52,500 nt of DNA. Source: Prorocentrum cordatum (lineage: Eukaryota > Sar > Dinophyceae > Prorocentrales > Prorocentraceae). Under the pieces are notes generated by a model that searched no databases, had not been told where the DNA came from, and saw only the letters and a program-made list of their open reading frames with translations. A program made the position numbers and the translations under genes. Shown here in pieces: positions 31,064 through 42,892 of this stretch; the first letter of the stretch is position 1, and the number at the start of each line of letters is the position of its first letter. The stretch lies in contig CAUYUJ010003866.1 in NCBI GenBank assembly GCA_963575745.1, positions 5,001 to 57,500 on the forward strand, read 5' to 3'.

Positions 31064-32503
31064 TCAGATTAGGCCCTCCCTCCCTGCTGACCTCGAGCGC
31101 TCTACGGCGGCGCTCAACACATGAGGTTCTGGCCCTCCGCACGCGGTACCATGCGTCAGAACATGCGTCATGTGCATCGATTCGGCACGCACGATGCTGG
31201 CCGTGCGTGCGACGGCCGTGCCCATCTTGCTCTGCTTCACCTGAACGGCGATGAACAGGAGGGGCAAAGGTACGGATACCAGCAGGATGATGAGCAACGT
31301 CCAGGTGAAGTCTCCGTTCTGAGCATCCAACGTCCAGGAGATCAGGGGCGCCTGGACGAAGTTGGCCAGGCCTGAGAATAGGAAAGAAAGGCCCATGACG
31401 CGACCCATCGACCGCGGCCCGAAGGTCTCCGCGTTGTATGCGCTGATGATGCTGAACAAGAACGCCCGCCACGCGGCAAAGACTATAACCGTGGCAAGTT
31501 GCGTGAAGAGCTCCGGGACGAATTGTAAGCCGATATATATCCAGCCAATCACGGTGGTAAGGTAGATGGTAAACATAATACCTCCTCGGTGAACGCAGAA
31601 CTCGATTAGCGGCACAGAGAGGAAGCCAAAGGGGATGACGAGCCCAATGATGGTCCCGACCGTATCCAAGTATTTCTCCTGTCCGCTCTGTTCGACAATG
31701 TGTTTGTTCACCAAGTCGACGCTCCCCATGTAAATGTTCGATCGTGGAATCTGTATGGTCGTGAACACTAGGATGGCTGCAAATTCCAAGGTGCGAAGCT
31801 GAGCCCCGAAAGGCTTCGAAGAGAGGACATCGGTATTCCCATCAACGGGTGCGTCGCCGGCACGTTCCTTAATCTCTTTCAAGTCCCTGATGGAGAAGCT
31901 CCAGGCGACCACCACCGAGAAGAAGCTCATGGCAGCAACTCCCGCATAGATTTCGAAAATTGTCTCGAAAGAAATCCCCGCGTCGAAAAGGATCTTGAAT
32001 ATTGGGAAAATAATTGTGCTTGCGTCGAAAAGGCAACTGTTCGTTTCAATCAGCAACGTGGCGCGGTTAGGAAAAAGAAATGGCACCGTGTATCCACAGA
32101 ACATTGTAAGTGATCCTCCGATGGCCTGGACGCAAAGGGCATACAAGAAGACGTCGTGCTCTTCGCTACCGATCTTTTTGGAGAGGCCCATGCCGATGAG
32201 GCCTATAATGTTCAAGACCCCAGCCACCAAACAACCCAGCATTGGACCGCACGAGTCCACGAAGATGCCTGCTGGAAGAGCCACTAAAGACACCATGGTC
32301 GACGCAGCGGTGAATGCCGTGTTTAGGGCCGCAATCTGCGCATCACAGTGAATAGGATCGTCGGGACCGCACTTGTGCTCGTAGTAGCCTTCTTTGAGAA
32401 GCATCTGATTAAAAGCTGCCCATCCGAACACGATGCCAGAAAACAAGAACACCGATGTGAGGCTCGAGACGGCCAGAAAAACGCGCTGGCACTGTGATGG
32501 CAT
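31064..32503 (-). CDS. MFS transporter, SLC43/Fmp42-like (probable amino-acid carrier)
   Basis: A 479-residue membrane protein, the only confident host gene here. Twelve hydrophobic segments fit at about residues 7-31, 55-83, 87-108, 119-144, 158-176, 181-203, 237-255, 279-303, 308-328, 331-355, 364-388 and 398-422. A longer polar loop (204-236, IRDLKEIKERAGD) lies between the two six-helix halves. GIFVDSCGP after TM2 is a variant of MFS motif A, and an extracellular loop with two Cys follows TM1, as in SLC43 (LAT3/LAT4) and yeast Fmp42 relatives. Substrate is inferred from that resemblance only. The start is the first in-frame ATG (32503); the frame stays open upstream to 32698 but only from a TTG, and that part is polar and unlike the family. 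Stop TGA at 31066-31064. Coding is uninterrupted, so no introns are needed. No spliced-leader or promoter motif was recognised. Confidence 0.85.
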   Translation of the reverse strand: MPSQCQRVFLAVSSLTSVFLFSGIVFGWAAFNQMLLKEGYYEHKCGPDDPIHCDAQIAALNTAFTAASTMVSLVALPAGIFVDSCGPMLGCLVAGVLNIIGLIGMGLSKKIGSEEHDVFLYALCVQAIGGSLTMFCGYTVPFLFPNRATLLIETNSCLFDASTIIFPIFKILFDAGISFETIFEIYAGVAAMSFFSVVVAWSFSIRDLKEIKERAGDAPVDGNTDVLSSKPFGAQLRTLEFAAILVFTTIQIPRSNIYMGSVDLVNKHIVEQSGQEKYLDTVGTIIGLVIPFGFLSVPLIEFCVHRGGIMFTIYLTTVIGWIYIGLQFVPELFTQLATVIVFAAWRAFLFSIISAYNAETFGPRSMGRVMGLSFLFSGLANFVQAPLISWTLDAQNGDFTWTLLIILLVSVPLPLLFIAVQVKQSKMGTAVARTASIVRAESMHMTHVLTHGTACGGPEPHVLSAAVERSRSAGREGLI

Positions 32504-33029
32504 TGGGTCTGGCCAGGACGAGGACTGCTCTGTGGAAGAAGTGAAGGCCACCGCTGTGGCCTTCAGCCACCCTTGCCTGAGCCCCAGGCTGCGGACCCCA
32601 TTTGCTAACACGCCTCTCGAAGAAATTAACCCGGTGCGCCCCTCCTGGCCAGAAGCCGCTCGAAACCAGCACTGGACTCTAGGGCACCACACTGGCAAAT
32701 GCTTCTAGCAGCGCCCAGCCGTGGCGACGAGGGGGTCACCGCTGGGGACACGAGCATGTGTGAAACGAAACCTGCGGGCAACCGCGGGAAGCTCTTTTCG
32801 CCAGCAGGACTCTTCCCCGAAAGCAGACGTAGCGAAGAAAATGCAACATCGTGAACGATCACGGCCAAAGCCCAGGACCCCATCTTCCTGCACCACCGTT
32901 CGGGCCGGATCGACATGTGAGGGTCCCCAGGGCCCGAAAGCGGGCGAGAACGCCTGGCTCAATAAGGTTGGGACGCCAGGACCCAGGGGTTCTGGTCGCC
33001 ACGGACTTGCGGGGCCGCGCGCTCACACG
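32504..33029. other. Upstream region of the transporter gene; no motif recognised
   Basis: Presumed 5' flank. I looked for spliced-leader remnants and promoter boxes and could not support any. Confidence 0.4.
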
Positions 33030-33365
33030 GTGTCCTCCAGCGCCACCGCCCCCTGGAGAGGCAGCTGAGCCGCATTGGTGGCCCCTGAAGCCCCTGGAGG
33101 GCTCCCCCTTAGGCTCCCTGGGGGCACTCCCGAAGCCGCAGGGTGTGGCCGGGCGCGTGACCGCAAGCGTGCGCAAGCCTCCTTCGCCTCCGTGGGCTGG
33201 CGCTCCCACACAACTCCACGCAAGCCCTCCTGCGCCACCCCCCTGGAGAGGCCCCCTGGAGCCTTCTGGGAGGCCCAGCGGGCGCCCCTGGCACCACACT
33301 GGGAGGTCTGGAGAGTTCCGCGGAATCCTCCTGCGCCACCCCCCTGGAGAGGCCCCCTGAGGCCC
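33030..33365. repeat. GCGCCACCCCCCTGGAGAGG repeat units
   Basis: A 31-bp word is identical at 33228-33258 and 33329-33359 (101 bp apart), with a diverged copy near 33040. GC-rich with no supported coding frame. Confidence 0.7.
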
Positions 33366-36300
33366 CCTGGAGCCAACCAGGGCATTGGTGGCCGGTGCTC
33401 GCTGGGGCATGGGAGGGGCTCCGGAACTTCCTGCAAGCCCTCGGAGGCCACTGACGCTCCCTGAGGCCCTGGGGGGACCGTGCAAACAGCCGGAGGAGCA
33501 GCACCACCCACCCTGGGAGGCTTCGCGGGTGCCGCAAGGGAGCCCCCTCTGTGGGGCTCCGAAGCTGGTCGAGAGGGCTGCTCCACCGTCCCGGGAGAGG
33601 CCCGGCAGAGGCCCCACCGGAGGCCCCTGGAGCAGGAGAGGGCCGAGGAGGCGGCGAGGGGGCCAGCCCCCCGAGCTGTGCCGGGCCACCCCGTCGTAGG
33701 CGGTCGTGGCATCGCGGGCGATTGGCACCACGGGCGGACACGGGGTCGCCACGGCTAACATATCGAGGAGGGGTCTCACACGGCTCGAGTATGAGCATGG
33801 TGAATCAGTTGGCGCACACGGGGTGCAAGTGTGGGTGTGCACGGCACAGGCACAGGGTCACCTGGGCATGGAAAGGGCCCGACTGGGCTCGGTGGCTGGA
33901 AAGGGTGCTGGACGTGAGATCTCGCGAGGTTCGCCGAAGTAGCCTCCTGCAGCGCAAGACGATCAGCGACCTCCAGTCCTCTCACACATATAACTCTCGA
34001 TTGTAACTTTAGTCCAGCTTTCATGGACAGTCGTGAGCACCCCTCTGAAACCGATGCCATGGTCATCCGTGAAAAGCTAACGACAACCAGTTCCCCGCCA
34101 AAGGCGCCACAACCCCGACCTCATCCTCTAAGCTTTAAGTTGAGATTGAAGAGGGATGCACAATAGCGTCCGTCACTTGTTTCGGAATGGCAGTGGACAA
34201 CGTTTGAGCATGAGTGTGGAGTGAACCCCTAAACCCGTACTCATCCCTCGAAGCCTCCTTGACTCCAGCTCCTCCTCCCCCCTCCTCTTCTTCTTCCCCC
34301 AACGAGGCGGGCGACAGCCGACACGCCTTCCTGATAACTACATGCTCCCTCTCTCCAACCTGGAGCCCTGATGGCGCTTGCAAGCTGGGAGGAGACTTAC
34401 CCATAGAGAAACAATAGAAACTTGGCGCGCTCCCTTTCGACATGAACGCTGTGTCGTCGAAGTTGCAACATGCGTGGCGAAAGTGGGGCAGGCAAAGGCT
34501 GCTCTCGCCCAAGTGCTGCGCTGATCTTCCCCCAGGAAACTGAGTTCACGCTTCGGCGCGGCGCATGCTTCTCGCTCGCCTGCCACACGGCATTTCCCTG
34601 ACAGCTCCTCTCCCTCCTGGGCACGGCGCGTTCTTCTGCCTCGCAAACCGCAACCATACTTTGCACACAGGAGACAGCGCCGAGGCACCCGATAACCTCA
34701 ACATGCAAAATTACAAACTGCGGCGGGCACCGTGCTCACTTCGTGAGCGAACTCAAACCACACAGGCCGAGTGTTGTGGATGTCCCCGCCAGCCAGCTTG
34801 ACCTCCAATGCGGGGCGGACGACAAGCTGCGTTCGACGTGGAGCTCACGCCCCTCAGTCGATGCGTAAGCCAGGGCCTGGCGGCGTTCCTGTCTTCCGCG
34901 TCTGGGCACAATCACGATTCAGCTCGCACAACAAACTGACAAGGTATTCGGGGGCGGCCAAGAGGGGGGCGTCCGACTGGGGGGTGCGCAAATCATAGCC
35001 GGCGGCATGTGGGCGGGGGGCAGGGACGCAATGACATAAGAAAAGGCGCCATGAAATCTGGGGAGATAGCATGGCCCACGCCGTGATATCCACCCAGCCC
35101 TTGTCCTCACTCCCCTCTTGGCCGCCCCCGATATTTGGCACGTGGTCAACACCTGGGGGTGTGCGCCGACTTAGGTTCCAATCTTGTGGGAGGGGAGGGA
35201 GGAGTGGACGGGGACCCCTAGCTCGCTCGAGCCTGTCTCTACTGATTCGGGCCCCTGGTCTTTATCCTGATCATGTTCCTCCTGCTCCTCATCATCATCA
35301 TCATCATCCTCATCCTCCTACTCGTTCTCCCCACATTTTCCTTCCGAGCACCTGCGTGTGGATAGGGCTGTCCGAATGTTTTGCGCCGGACAAGTCCTTG
35401 AAGTACCAGCCTGCGTGCCTGCATGATAACGCAATGCAAGAACGATTGAGGAGGGTCCCTGGAGTTCGCTAACGGCTAACCCACCCCTTATGAGTACCTC
35501 AGAAGCCCCAAAAAAAGCCAACTAAGAGCCTTCAAGAGGTCTGCAAAGGTTCAGGAGGGGGAGGAGGAGGAGGGAAAAGTCAGGAGGATGAAAACAACGA
35601 GGCTGCGGATAAGGAACGGGGTTTCAAGACCCGCGCCGATTCAGACAGGGCACTGAACTGGAACGGGCTAACTAAGCACAACTCCCTCTCTTGTTGCGCT
35701 GCTACGCTGGCACGGTGGCAGGCCTGAAGCAGGCAGCTGGATATTGCGGGCAGACGGCGGGTGGTCACAACATGTGACTCTCGCCTAGGCGCATCGCTCC
35801 CGCGTTGGCGCCGCGCACACGCGTCTAGAAAGCTTCCAACAGATGTACGGATGGTCCTCCCTTCTCACCATTTGTTCCAAAATCGAGCTCTAAAAGCTTG
35901 AGAACCTAAATGATACACTCATGGAGGCTGGCACCTTTCTCGAAGTCTGGAAAGCCCATCCGACTTCCAGACATATTGGGCCCCTCCAAATTGACACGTC
36001 GAGAAAGCATAACCAGCAAGTGAAAGCATGTCCTTGTTTTACAGGGACGTGGCCCGGGACTTCCGTGCACCTGAGGCTCTCGAAAAATCGCCTAAGCAGC
36101 TGCACGAATGGGGGGCACTCGTTTGGGACGTCGTGGTCTCCCTGCGTCGCTGCAGCCGGTTCTCCTCCACAACCCCACGAGCTGCGGGAGCGCGGGCGGC
36201 TCCCTCTCCCACTCGAGATGCGCTCGAACGCTGCGCAGCCGAACCTGTATCCGGCCGCGGATTAGCTCGACACGAGAGGCTCGTTCTCCGAGGGCGCCGG

Positions 36301-36476
36301 CGGGCACACGGCAGGACAAGCTGCTGTCGCAGCGGTGACGCTGGACGCTCGCTTCGCGGGGGCTAGCGCCCTGGCAGGGCTTCACCGAGGAGGGGCGAGA
36401 GGAGGGCGGCCGCGGCCAGGGACCGATCGGTGGCAACTCATGGGAGCCTCCCATACCCTTCTTGTCAGCTCGCGCG
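33366..36476. other. Long stretch without recognised genes
   Basis: Mixed unique-looking sequence with a tiny ATC/TCC tract at 35275-35325. A frame at 36028-36366 reads moderately protein-like near its start (YRDVARDFRAPEALEK) just after a TTTTACAG, but is unsupported. A faint 83-bp-family echo (ACTCTCGCC, GCGCCGCGCACACGCGTCT) occurs at 35776-35826. Confidence 0.4.
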
Positions 36477-36625
36477 AAGCGACGCTAATCGACGCTGCAT
36501 CGACGCCAATCGACGTCAAATCGACGCTGAATCGACGCGCATCGACGCTGACCGACGCGAAATCGGCGCTATTGCATCGACTCCCAGACGCTAATCGACG
36601 CTAATCGACGCTAATCGACGCCAAA
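36477..36625. repeat. ~10-bp minisatellite (GCTAATCGAC)
   Basis: Tandem GCTAATCGAC with variants (GCATCGAC, GTCAAATCGAC). The last units, about 36590-36620, are near perfect. Confidence 0.85.
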
Positions 36626-37590
36626 GACGGAACTAAGGAATTCAAAGGGCATAGCAGGTTCCCATGATTTGCTAACCCGAAGGATTGGATTTGGGCGGAC
36701 GCTCAGATCATGGAGGGCAGAGCACGCCAGTGCTGCGGCCCCCTCCGGGAAGGAGCGGTGCCAGGGGGCGCCGCAAGGACGAACAGCGCAGCGCACTGCA
36801 GATCCGAGCCCGTCCGTGGTCGGAAGGCGCTGGCGACGGTGAACGGAAGCAGCGAAGTGTCAGTGGGACCGTCTCCTTTCCAGCAGGGGCTCGCAAGGTG
36901 AACGGCGAAGTCGACTCACGTATACGGTCGGGCTCGTCTGTCCATCAATTCCCCAACGTCTGGAGAACAAGAGGAGGAGGGGGAGGAGGAGGGGGAGGAG
37001 GAGGAGGAGGAGGAGGGAGGAGGAGGACGACGACGACGACGACGAGGAGCATCGTCCAGCTTATCCTCCATATCCTCCTTGCTTACTCCTACGCCTCCTC
37101 TTCCTCCTCCTCCTCCTCCTCCTCCTCCTCCTCCTCCTCCTCCTCCTCCTCCTCCCGCTCCTCCTCATCATCAGCATCATCAACAACAGAACAAAAAATC
37201 AATAGTAAGTGTAATATTAATCGATATTACCTGCTCGCGCGCAGTACTGTTTTAAGACTCTTCGCTCCTACCTGTTTAAAACTATTAAAGCCATTCAACA
37301 CGTAGATCCCTAACCGTCGATACCCGCCCGCTTCGTCTTCGATCGTACCCTCCTGAGGGCATATCTTCTTCACCTGCCACGTGTGAGTAGGGGAGCCCCT
37401 AAAACAAGGGAAGAGAGGACGGATGGAAGGGGGATGGAGAAAGATGGCGCATAAGATTAGCAGGAGGAGGGCTAGGAGCAGGAAACACGTGGCAGAACCA
37501 GACGGGCTGATCGGGCGGGTGGTCCCTAACGGGCGGGTCGGGAAGGCGGGCCCAAGCGGCCAGGTCGAGCAGGCGGGTTGCTGAAGCGTG
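36626..37590. repeat. Unassigned sequence with opposed (GGA)n and (TCC)n arrays
   Basis: (GGA)n at 36970-37023 and CGA at 37026-37046, then (TCC)n at about 37098-37155 in the opposite strand sense ~75 bp later. The remainder shows nothing recognisable. Confidence 0.65.
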
Positions 37591-37594
37591 AGTA

Positions 37595-37805
37595 CTGCAT
37601 GAATCGCGAGGAGGACTCGAGCGATAGCGCAATTCCCAAGTGAATCGCGAGAAAAACCAGAGCGAGAGCACTATTCCTGAGCGTCGAGGACGCGGCGTCT
37701 GAATAAAGTGCGAGGAAGTCCCACGCGAGAGCGCGACTCCTGCATAAATTGCACGGAAGTCCCGCGCGACAGCGAGACTGCTCACTCAATTGTGCGGAAA
37801 TATCA
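37595..37805. repeat. Degenerate ~42-bp tandem repeat
   Basis: Four to five units carrying GAATCGCGAG, AGTCCC-CGCGAGAGCG and ACTCCTG words, unit lengths 41-45 bp plus one unit with a ~17-bp insertion. The unit is a multiple of three, so minus-strand frames read as a repeat protein; not taken as a gene. Confidence 0.65.
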
Positions 37806-38965
<1,160 letters not shown>

Positions 38966-38984
38966 GCACCTGTGCTCGCTGCTC

Positions 38985-39420
38985 CCCGTCATCCTCATCA
39001 CCCGTTTCCTCACAAATGTCTCCTTCCTGTTGTCGTCACCCCCAGCGCGTCGGCAGGGCAGCCCAAGCGTTTTGCCCGCGACTGCCTGCGGGATCCCCAT
39101 GCATGATCCTAAAGTTTGGACCTTGCAACGGCTGCACGGATGGAGGGCGGGTCTTTTGCAAACTGGGGCTCTCGCATCAGCGCCGCGCACATTCGTCTTA
39201 AAAGCTTGCGACGACTACGAGGATGGAGGGAGGTACGTGTTCGAAATGGGGCCTTCGCCGTAGCGTCGCGCACATTCGTTTCAAAAGCGTGCAACAATTA
39301 CCCAAAAAACAAAAGGCGGCGCGTTTTCAAACTGGTGATCTCGCCGTAGTGCTACGAACAGTCGTCTTCACAACTTACAATAACGTAAAAAATGTAGGCC
39401 GCTTGGTTTTCAAAACGTAG
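38985..39420 (-). repeat. Composite 73/83-bp element, partial copy 3 (83-bp part)
   Basis: Opposite orientation to the 13-14 kb copies. It shows three 83-86-bp units, with the (C)TCTCGC(C) motif at 39169, 39252 and 39338, and GGATGGAGGGCGG plus GCGCACATTCGTCTTAAAAG words. The 73-bp part is not found. Confidence 0.68.
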
Positions 39421-40250
39421 CGATCGCTTGAGACTTCGGCAAAACCTAACGGCCCGAAGCTTGACAATCCACCACAGTGCCACGAGGCATATGTGGGAAT
39501 GTCCTCAGGTCCCTTGAGCCATCTGTCCTCAATCCTTGAGATTGTGGGTTTGGGGGCCTGGACCCGAAGTTCGGGGAGTATCCGACCGCGTGTTCTCGCT
39601 TGATTTTTCCAGTGGCAGGAGGGCTCCAGACGGGCCAGGAGGGTCCCAAGAGGCCTCGAGGATGGTCCAAGAGAGTCCCGAGACGGCCTAAGAGCGCCTC
39701 AAAGACGCCGAAGGTGTCCTCAAGACAAACCCCAAGACGCCCCAACAGGGCTTCAAGAGACCCCTCAAGAGGGCCCCAAGCGGCAAAAAACAATGAACAT
39801 ATTTGTGTTTTGCGCTTTCGCCTTTTCGGGTTTCTTCCGGTCCAGACGGACCAAGAGGCCCCAAAGATCACCCCAAGACGGTGAAAGAGGCTACCAAGAG
39901 GACCCCAAGACGGCGCAAGAGGGCCCCAAGACGGCGCAAGAGGCCGGAAAGACGGCCGCAGAGGATCCCAGGAAGGGCCCCAGAAGGGCCCAAGAGGGGG
40001 AACAACCGACATTTCAAGCCCTCCTCCCTAAGAAGCCCCAAGGGGCCCCCCAAGAGACCCCAGAAGGCTCCCGAGAGGCCCCCAGGCAGGAGGCCGCAGG
40101 AGAGGCCCGAGAGGCCACTAAGAGGCGGCCAGGAGGCCCCCAGGAGGCCCCCACGAGGCGCCCAGGACACCTCTACGAGGCCCGAGACAGGCCTCCAAAA
40201 GACTTCCCAGGAGACCCCAAGGTACATCTACGTGGCCGCTGGTCCACAAC
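39421..40250. repeat. 11-bp-unit array, locus 8
   Basis: CAAGA-GGCCC units from about 39620 to 40245, with the TTTGCGCTTTCGCCTTTTCGG head at 39809. No gene. Confidence 0.62.
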
Positions 40251-40399
40251 GAGGACACGACTGGTGCAACTTGAAGACGCCACTAACACTGCCGCCGCCG
40301 CTTCTACAAGTCCAGATGATCTTGCCTAAATGGTACTCGATTGCCCCCTCTGAAGCTACGCGTGTACAAAAGTATATACACACACCAACCGCGAATACC

Positions 40400-40925
40400 A
40401 CGACCGTTCCGTCTTATACGGAGACAGACGGTATGACCCAAGAGATACCTGATGGGTACCACTTGGGTCATGTTCCTCTACACCAGCCACTGCCACGACC
40501 GCTTCTACGCCGACGACTACAGACGACGAGACCCAAGTCTATTCCACACGCCATTACCACTGACGCTTCTACTTGTGCTACTTGGCTCCACTTGGAGCAT
40601 ATAAATATATGCATATATACATACTCCGCCCGCGACGACCTCTCCTCACCTGCTTCATCTTATGTGATTACAGACGGAATGACCCATGAGGCACCCGACT
40701 GATATCACTTGGGCCATGGCGTCTGCAACAGGCACCTCCCCCTGGTCAAACTACTTATCCTTTTCACTATCCCTTACACCACCTCCTCGTTCTTCCTCCA
40801 CCGCCACGACCACTACCGCTTTGACTTCTACTGCTACAACCGATATGACTCACCCTTCCTCTTCGGACTGTATGACCCGAGTTGTACCAATCTGGTACTA
40901 GAGAGCATCGGGAAGGCCGAGAATC
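40400..40925. repeat. ~246-bp repeat with GTATGACCC core
   Basis: The ACAGACGG(T/A)ATGACCCA..ACTTGGG(T/C)CATG block occurs at 40424 and 40670 (246 bp apart), and a diverged GTATGACCCGAG..GGTAC at 40870. An AT-rich palindrome, ATATATGCATATAT, lies near 40605-40618. Confidence 0.65.
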
Positions 40926-41234
40926 CCACAAGACGCGCCTGGACGCGCCAATGAAGCCGCTGGAAGAGAGATACAAACCAACATGTCGACGCCTCCAACT
41001 GGTACCCGACAACCCACGAGTCCGTCTCACACGGTACCACCCAGGAGCCTAAGGAAGCAGTCAAAATCGACAATTTAACACCCAGCTATCCCCACGACAC
41101 CCCCCAACCGCCTCCGAGAGGCGTCTGAGAGCCGCCTCAAGCATCCCCATAAGCATCCAAAAGCCCACTGGCCGGTCAACCCAGGCATAAAACGTAGCGG
41201 AGTTGGCCGGAGGCTATTGGATATGCAACAGCTA
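40926..41234. other. Spacer, nothing recognised
   Basis: No repeat or coding signal that I can support. Confidence 0.4.
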
Positions 41235-41610
41235 GGCGAAGGTGGGACGGCTCCTTTTCGAAACGGGGTTCTCGCCTGAGACTACCTCAAGCTGAACTAC
41301 AAGATCTGTAACAATGGCACGGATGGGGCGGCCCCTTGGCAAAGCGGAGCTCTCGCTGGACACCTAGCTGAATTCTATGATTATACCTGTTCGCGCCCCG
41401 TGTAACTCACGACATCGACGCAAGGCAGTTCCTATACAGACCAGGCTGTCGCCTGCATGGCAGGCCTGCTGGAGCCTCAACTTTCAAGGGGGCCTTTCTA
41501 GCAGTGACAAGGAAGGCTACTATGGACTGACGAGCAGGGGACTTGGGACGGGAGGGTATATTGCAGCATCGTTGACACATCCTGGATTTATGCTGCTCCT
41601 ACCCCTCATC
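41235..41610 (-). repeat. Composite 73/83-bp element, diverged copy 4
   Basis: Two 83-bp-like units (TTTTCGAAACGGGGTTCTCGCC, 41255; ATGGCACGGATGGGGCGG, 41313) and the terminal segment TATTGCAGCATCGTTGACACAT at 41569, matching in inverted sense the start of the 13-14 kb copies. It is followed directly by trinucleotide arrays. Confidence 0.55.
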
Positions 41611-41639
41611 ATCCCTCATCGTATGTTCTTCCTTCTCCT

Positions 41640-42245
<606 letters not shown>

Positions 42246-42319
42246 GCTCAGCAGTTCCACAGCCTGATTTCGGGCTTCGGCCTGACGGCTGATTCACCTG
42301 TCTTTTCCACTGCATGCTC

Positions 42320-42610
42320 CTACACTTCTCTGATCACGGTAACTCGCCTGGCGACGCTTCTGGGCGGGCTGGGTGGGAGACGCGAAACATCAAGAATCAC
42401 TGGCAGGCTTGGAGGTGCGGAGATTGAGTTCCTTCGACTGAATATATCAACCCGCGACGTTCGCAAGCCGACCACGTGTGAACCCTCCACACTGGTCCGC
42501 TGGCCTTCCATGTAGCGGCCCTGGTTCTCCAGGGCGATGATGGTATCGAGCGCGTCCCTGTTCTCCAGCAGGCGCCCCACATCCTGGCCGAGGGGCCGCG
42601 CGAACAGAGA
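42320..42610 (-). pseudogene. Possible coding fragment, unknown family
   Basis: The minus frame open from about 42618 reads ARPLGQDVGRLLENRD and LDTIIALENQGRYMEGQ, then loses protein character toward 42320. It has no ATG start. It could be an exon or a decayed element protein; I do not recognise it. Confidence 0.22.
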
Positions 42611-42807
42611 TCAACGAAACCCAAGACGGGCGAAAGGCGAGCTGCAGGGCACCACGAAACGAGGACCGTCCCCCGTGCCACAGACAGGGCGCGCGCCAAC
42701 AATAGGGACGCATGAATCGGTGAATCACTGCCAACGCTGTAGTGGAACCCGCTGTTTCTCGCAGGCTACTACCACGGGCATGCCTCTGGCAGGCGAACTG
42801 CTCGTGA

Positions 42808-42858
42808 CGTGCTAAAGCCACCTGCATGCAGAAGGAGCGAATACCAGAGGAGGGAGAA
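42808..42858 (+). repeat. 51-bp direct repeat, left copy
   Basis: Matches 45264-45314 at 45 of 51 positions, same orientation. Lies just before the octamer satellite. Confidence 0.9.
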
Positions 42859-42892
42859 CAGATACTGGAGAAAAACTCAATCCTAATCGTTT

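Noticed and set aside
32504-32698. N-terminal extension of the transporter to 32698
   Set aside because: The upstream limit is a TTG, not ATG; the added 65 residues are polar and unlike the family N-terminus.
36028-36366. 112-codon plus-strand frame after a TTTTACAG acceptor-like site
   Set aside because: Only the first ~40 codons look protein-like; there is no donor, branch or homologous family, and it degenerates into Arg/Ala-rich sequence.
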